In this document: positions 6,405 through 9,023 of the stretch, in pieces
How positions within the stretch are numbered: position 1 is the first letter of the stretch
Layout of the letters: each line of letters starts with the position of its first letter
DNA from: JBEAOO01 sp041164825
GTDB lineage: Bacteria > Pseudomonadota > Gammaproteobacteria > Burkholderiales > Burkholderiaceae_C
Direction of reading: 5' to 3'
Assembly (NCBI GenBank): GCA_041164825.1
Contig: JBEAOO010000134.1
Location: 1 to 9,023 of the forward strand
DNA: 9,023 nt
Position numbers and translations under genes: made by a program
Notes under the pieces: generated by a model
What the model saw: only the letters and a program-made list of their open reading frames with translations
What the model was told of the DNA's origin: nothing
Databases searched by the model: none

Positions 6405-7316
6405 TCACAAGGCCTGCAGAAACGGCAGCGCCTGGGCCAACAAGGCCTCGGGCGCTTCTTCGGGGAGGTAGTGGCCGCAAGGCAGTGCCTGGCCGCGCAC
6501 ACCGCTGGCCACCGCCTGCCACTCGCGCAGCGGCTCAAAGCAGCGCTGCACCACGCCTTGTGCGCCCCACAGCGCCAGCAGCGGCGCCTGCACCAGCCGG
6601 CCCGCATCGCGGTCGGCCTGGTCGTGCTGCAGGTCGATGCCGGCGGCGGCGCGGTAGTCCTCGCACAGGCCATGCGCCGTGCCGGGCAGGCCCAGGCAGC
6701 GCTGGTACTCGGCCAGCGCACGCGCATCAAAGGGCGCCAGGCCCGCGCTGCGCCCGCCCATCACATCGGTGATGTAGGCGGCCGGGTCGGCCTGCAACAG
6801 GCGCTCGGGCAGCGGCGCTTTTTGAATCAGAAAGAACCAGTGCCAATAAGCTCGCGCAAAGGCCTCGTTGGTTTGCCGGTACATGGCCAACGTGGGCGCG
6901 ATGTCGAGCAACACCAGGCGCTGCACCGCGTCAGCGTGGTCCATGGCCAAGCGGTGCGCCACGCGCGCGCCGCGGTCGTGGGCCAACACCGCAAAGCGCT
7001 CGTGCCCCAGCGTCTGCATCACGCGCAGCATGTCGCGCGCCATCGTGCGCTTGCTGTAGTTGCCGTGGTCGGCCGCGCCCACGGGTTTGGACGAATCGCC
7101 ATAGCCGCGCAAGTCGGCCAATACCACGCTGAAGTGAGGCGTCAGCGCCGGCAGCAGCTGGTGCCAAATGGCCATGGTTTGCGGATGCCCATGCAGCAGC
7201 AAGAGCGGCGCGCCCTGCCCCACCGTGCGCACATGAATCTGCACGCCCTCATCGGTGTCAATGAAGCGCGCCTGGGTGCCAGGCAAGAGTGCGTCAAGGC
7301 TAGGGTTGTGGGTCAT
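6405..7316 (-). CDS. Alpha/beta hydrolase, probable haloacetate/fluoroacetate dehalogenase
   Basis: A 303-residue single-domain alpha/beta hydrolase with no signal peptide. It carries the residue set described for Rhodopseudomonas fluoroacetate dehalogenase. This comprises the nucleophile Asp114 in AHDRGAR with the carboxylate-binding Arg115 and Arg118, an acid Asp138 in LLDIAPT, and the halide-binding pair His159-Trp160 in YWHWFF. A Tyr204 in LAEYQRC and the catalytic His282 in GHYLPEEAP complete it. The oxyanion loop is LHGHPQT, where that enzyme has HGFPQT. CEDYRAA and LLALWGA also match the subfamily. Such enzymes hydrolyse the carbon-halogen bond of haloacetates to give glycolate. The ATG at 7316 has GGAG about 9 nt upstream. 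It is the first gene of an apparent operon with the leuC/leuD-like genes and is divergent from a LysR regulator. An epoxide or ester hydrolase role is less likely given the DRGAR and HW motifs; the exact substrate is unproven. Confidence 0.85.
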   Translation of the reverse strand: MTHNPSLDALLPGTQARFIDTDEGVQIHVRTVGQGAPLLLLHGHPQTMAIWHQLLPALTPHFSVVLADLRGYGDSSKPVGAADHGNYSKRTMARDMLRVMQTLGHERFAVLAHDRGARVAHRLAMDHADAVQRLVLLDIAPTLAMYRQTNEAFARAYWHWFFLIQKAPLPERLLQADPAAYITDVMGGRSAGLAPFDARALAEYQRCLGLPGTAHGLCEDYRAAAGIDLQHDQADRDAGRLVQAPLLALWGAQGVVQRCFEPLREWQAVASGVRGQALPCGHYLPEEAPEALLAQALPFLQAL

Positions 7317-7437
7317 GGGCGGGTCTCCGTGCTGCGTGGTGAGAGCGATCCTAATCCGGTCCGTGCCAGACATGATGTCGCCAAAGACACTACATTGCTG
7401 CCCACAGCGACGCAATGGATCTGCCCGACCTCACGCC
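7317..7437. promoter_or_regulatory. Divergent promoter region between the hydrolase-leuCD operon and the LysR gene
   Basis: The 121-bp non-coding gap separates two divergently transcribed units, so it must hold both promoters. Candidate -10 boxes are TAGGAT on the minus strand (7348-7353) for the operon and TACATT on the plus strand (7391-7396) for lysR, each 4 of 6 to consensus. Neither has a good -35, as is common for LysR-activated promoters. The GACA/TGTC dyad lies between the two boxes. Confidence 0.5.
7369..7389. promoter_or_regulatory. Candidate LysR-type operator (overlapping GACA/TGTC dyads)
   Basis: GACAT (7369-7373) and ATGTC (7375-7379) form a perfect inverted repeat around one base. 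TGTC (7376-7379) and GACA (7386-7389) form a second one around 6 bp. The T-N12-A spacing is close to, but not exactly, the T-N11-A LysR box. The position between the two -10 candidates suits activation of the operon and self-repression of lysR. Confidence 0.4.
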
Positions 7438-8346
7438 ATGGACCCCATCTCCGACCTCGCCTTCTTCGTGCTGCTGGCCCGCCTGGGCAAGCTCAACGCC
7501 ACGGCACAAGCGCTGGGCGTGACGCCGCCCACGGCCAGCAAGCGCCTGGCGGCCTTGGAGCAACGCCTGGGCGTGCGGCTGGTGCAGCGCACCACGCGCC
7601 GCATCAGCCTCACGGCCGAGGGCGAGGCCTACCTGGCCGACGGCGCGCGCTTGTTGGACGAGTTGCAAGCGCTGGAGCAAACCGTGGCCGGCGCACGCGC
7701 CACGCCGCGCGGCTTGTTGCGCGTGCACGGCACGCTGGGCTTTGGTCGCCAGCAGTTGGCGCCCGCCATTTCGCAGTTCGCGCTCGCGCACCCCGAGGTC
7801 GACGTGCAGCTGCAGCTCAGCGACCTGCCGGTGAACCTGGTGGCGCAAGGCCTGGACGTGGCGGTGCAGTTTGGCGCCCTGCCCGATGCCCAACTCACCG
7901 CCCGGCGCTTGGCCAGCAACAGGCGTGTGCTCTGCGCCGCGCCGCGCTACCTGAAGGCGCGTGGCGAGCCGCTGCGCCCGGCCGATTTGGCCGGCCACGC
8001 CTGCATCGTGCTGCGCGAAAACGACGACACCTTTGGCACCTGGCACCTGCAACACAGCGGCCGCCAAGAGACCGTGAAAGTGCGCGGCCGCTTGTCGACC
8101 AACGACGGCGAAACGGCCTTGCGCTGGGCGCTCGACGGCCACGGCATCTTGCTGCGCTCCGCCTGGGACGCCGCACCCTACCTGCGCTCCGGCCGCCTGC
8201 GCCCCGTGCTGCCCGACTGGCAACCGCCCAGCGGCGATGTGACGGCCGTCTACCCGAGCCGGCAAAACCTGTCGGCCCGCACACGCGCCTTCGTTGATTT
8301 TTTGGTGGCCTGGTTTGACAAACACCCGCTGCCCACCTGGCCTTGA
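7438..8346 (+). CDS. LysR-family transcriptional regulator
   Basis: A 302-residue protein of normal LysR length. Residues 1-60 are the winged helix-turn-helix, with the recognition segment ATAQALGVTPPTASKRLAAL (21-40) followed by EQRLGVRLVQRTTRRISLT. Residues about 91-290 form the effector-binding domain, including LRVHGTLGFGRQQLAP, the QGLDVAVQFGALPD block and GHGILLRSAWD. The style is that of the CrgA-like LysR branch common in Burkholderiales. The ATG at 7438 starts the family-typical MDPISDLAFF; in-frame starts further up (from 7255) would extend into the hydrolase gene and add unrelated residues. No Shine-Dalgarno is visible before 7438. Divergent placement makes the hydrolase-leuC-leuD operon its likely target, with the operon substrate or product as the likely effector. 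This is inference. Confidence 0.93.
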   Translation: MDPISDLAFFVLLARLGKLNATAQALGVTPPTASKRLAALEQRLGVRLVQRTTRRISLTAEGEAYLADGARLLDELQALEQTVAGARATPRGLLRVHGTLGFGRQQLAPAISQFALAHPEVDVQLQLSDLPVNLVAQGLDVAVQFGALPDAQLTARRLASNRRVLCAAPRYLKARGEPLRPADLAGHACIVLRENDDTFGTWHLQHSGRQETVKVRGRLSTNDGETALRWALDGHGILLRSAWDAAPYLRSGRLRPVLPDWQPPSGDVTAVYPSRQNLSARTRAFVDFLVAWFDKHPLPTWP

Positions 8347-8378
8347 TCTGGCGCCGGGCGAGCCCGCAGTTCGGCCTC

Positions 8379-8384
8379 TAAAAT
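8379..8384 (+). promoter_or_regulatory. Candidate -10 box of the riboswitch-ribH transcript
   Basis: TAAAAT matches TATAAT at 5 of 6 positions, within the AT-rich CTCTAAAATC stretch that stands out in this GC-rich DNA. Transcription would start near 8391, about 25 bp before the riboswitch. A canonical -35 at 16-18 bp upstream is not visible; TTGATC at 8343-8348 is too far away. Confidence 0.55.
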
Positions 8385-8391
8385 CACGCCA

Positions 8392-8415
8392 AGCTGGCGC
8401 CTTCGGGCGCCGGCT
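8392..8415 (+). other. UUCG-capped 10-bp hairpin immediately before the FMN riboswitch
   Basis: AGCTGGCGCC (8392-8401) pairs with GGCGCCGGCT (8406-8415), with one G-U pair, around a TTCG loop closed by C-G, the exceptionally stable cUUCGg tetraloop. It would form the extreme 5' end of a transcript starting near 8391 and abuts the riboswitch P1 stem. Alternatively it ends the lysR mRNA, 46 bp after that stop, but no T-run follows. Confidence 0.65.
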
Positions 8416-8570
8416 GCGTTCTCAGGGCGGGGCGAAATTCCCCACCGGCGGTGATGGCAGCGCAAGCTGAATGAGCCCGCGAGCGCCTGCCAGCCTCCCG
8501 GCCAGCAGGGTCAGCAGACTCGGTGTGACCCCGAGGCCGACGGTCACAGTCCGGATGAAAGAGAACCGCA
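8416..8570 (+). promoter_or_regulatory. FMN riboswitch (RFN element)
   Basis: A complete FMN aptamer in the leader of the lumazine synthase gene. Conserved blocks appear in order: TTCTCAGGGCGGGGCGAAAT with TTCCCCACCGGCGGT (8419-8452), AGCCCGCGAGCGC, GTCAGCAGACTCGGTGTGACC, then GCCGACGGTCACAGTCCGGA and TGAAAGAGAACCGC at the 3' end. The outer P1 stem pairs GCGTTCTC (8416-8423) with GAGAACCGC (8561-8569), with one bulge. By analogy with known RFN elements, bound FMN lowers expression of the riboflavin gene downstream. The downstream region does not show a clear terminator with an adjacent T-run or a sequestered Shine-Dalgarno, so the mode of control is uncertain. Confidence 0.97.
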
Positions 8571-8588
8571 ACGGCACCGGGCCGCTCG

Positions 8589-8620
8589 GGGCTGCGCGCA
8601 AGCGTGGCGCCACGCAGCCT
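8589..8620 (+). other. GC-rich hairpin in the riboswitch expression platform
   Basis: GGGCTGCG (8589-8596) pairs with CGCAGCCT (8613-8620), 8 bp with one G-U pair. Within it lies a 14-bp perfect palindrome, GCGTGGCGCCACGC (8602-8615), that gives a competing fold. A T5 run lies at 8658-8662, too far away for a standard terminator. The two exclusive folds could be the switching element, but this is a guess from position. Confidence 0.4.
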
Positions 8621-8671
8621 GTGCCGCGCGTTCCTGCGCCCTGATTCTGGCCACTCGTTTTTCAACGCACC

Positions 8672-9023
8672 ATGAATCAGCTGTCCTCACTCTCCGCTCC
8701 CATCGCCCCCACGGGCTCCGCCGCACCGCGCCGCATTGCCGCGCTCAGCGCCTCCTGGCACCGCGACATCGTGCATCGCGCGCGCGATGCCTTTGTGGCC
8801 GAACTCGCGCGCGGCGGCATCCCCGCCGAGCAGGTCGACCTGCTGGATGTGCCCGGCGCCTTCGAGATCCCGTTGCTGGCGCGCAAGCTGGCCGAATCGG
8901 GTCGCTACGACGCCGTGGCTGCGTTCGGCCTGGTGGTCGACGGCGGCATCTACCGCCACGATTTTGTGGCCACCGCCGTCATCGACGGCCTGATGCGCGT
9001 GCAGCTCGACACCGGCGTGCCGG
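8672..9023 (+). CDS. ribH: 6,7-dimethyl-8-ribityllumazine synthase, type II (RibH2-like), N-terminal part (3' end outside window)
   Basis: Condenses 5-amino-6-ribitylaminouracil with dihydroxybutanone phosphate to form the direct precursor of riboflavin. The 117 residues visible are most of a protein of about 155-160. Motifs are RIAALSASWHRDIV (21-34), where the substrate-ring contact is Trp-His (type II) rather than the Phe-Asn of type I. Then come LDVPGAFEIPLLARKL (58-73), with the family-wide PGAFEIP, and GLVVDGGIYRHDFVA (86-100), with the catalytic His at 96, then DGLMRVQLDTGVP. This matches the RibH2 branch known from Brucella and Mesorhizobium, where the enzyme is decameric. The ATG at 8672 is the only plausible start, because an in-frame stop lies at 8642. 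There is no Shine-Dalgarno before it, only a pyrimidine/A-rich stretch. It is controlled by the FMN riboswitch upstream. Confidence 0.93.
   Translation, partial: MNQLSSLSAPIAPTGSAAPRRIAALSASWHRDIVHRARDAFVAELARGGIPAEQVDLLDVPGAFEIPLLARKLAESGRYDAVAAFGLVVDGGIYRHDFVATAVIDGLMRVQLDTGVP

Noticed and set aside
6374..6730. In-frame extension of the leuC-like frame into the hydrolase gene
   Set aside because: The added residues are Arg/Cys/Trp-rich shadow sequence of the hydrolase gene in another frame; the conserved LeuC N-terminus begins at 6373.
5339..6772. 477-codon plus-strand frame opposite leuC and the hydrolase
   Set aside because: Antisense shadow; low-complexity Ala/Arg/His/Gly composition and no family resemblance.
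7317..7415. N-terminal extension of the hydrolase from an ATG at 7415
   Set aside because: It would consume most of the divergent promoter region, and the ATG at 7316 has a GGAG ribosome binding site.
7255..7437. N-terminal extension of the LysR protein
   Set aside because: It would overlap the hydrolase 5' end and precede the family-typical MDPISDLAFF start with unrelated residues.
6471..8297. 608-codon plus-strand frame crossing the hydrolase gene and lysR
   Set aside because: It spans two well-supported genes in other frames and has Arg/Ala/Pro-rich shadow composition with no motifs.
8355..8366. CGGG/CCCG mini-hairpin as the lysR terminator
   Set aside because: Only a 4-bp stem with no T-run; too weak to call.

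Overview
The window is about 9 kb of very GC-rich (roughly two-thirds or more G+C), densely coding DNA from a proteobacterium. The ETF:ubiquinone oxidoreductase tail, the CTAAAAT-type -10 box, the family membership of the proteins and the strong G/C third-position codon use suggest Burkholderiales, plausibly Comamonadaceae. That placement is inference from protein and signal style, not from a marker gene. No tRNA, rRNA, insertion sequence or CRISPR array was seen.

Left part, all + strand (1-4274). The window opens inside an ETF-ubiquinone oxidoreductase gene (C-terminal 247 residues with the 4Fe-4S motif). After a hairpin-rich gap come a glutaredoxin-type arsenate reductase-like protein and, 3 bp later, a leucine-rich-repeat protein fused to a Ser/Thr-kinase-like domain. 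These two look like one transcription unit. A 151-bp gap follows, then a eukaryote-like (PGM1-type) phosphoglucomutase with a good ribosome binding site.

Centre, - strand (4294-7316), read right to left: an alpha/beta hydrolase carrying the complete active-site signature of fluoroacetate/haloacetate dehalogenases, then a LeuC-like and a LeuD-like hydro-lyase subunit. Gaps are 31 and 16 bp, so this is probably one operon. It converges on the phosphoglucomutase, and a strong perfect hairpin spans the end of leuD. No leuB is next to the pair, and the LeuC-like subunit departs from the family at several normally fixed motifs. The pair may therefore be a specialised paralogue rather than the leucine-biosynthetic enzyme. 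A LysR-type regulator is transcribed divergently from the operon, across a 121-bp intergenic region with a GACA/TGTC dyad. This is the usual arrangement for an inducible catabolic or detoxification module, and is the most interesting part of the window.

Right end, + strand (8347-9023). A TAAAAT -10 box is followed by a 10-bp hairpin closed by a UUCG tetraloop. Abutting it is a clear FMN riboswitch (RFN element), then a further GC-rich hairpin, then the start of a type II (RibH2-like) lumazine synthase that runs off the window. This is a flavin-feedback-controlled riboflavin biosynthesis gene. Its start codon has no recognisable Shine-Dalgarno sequence.
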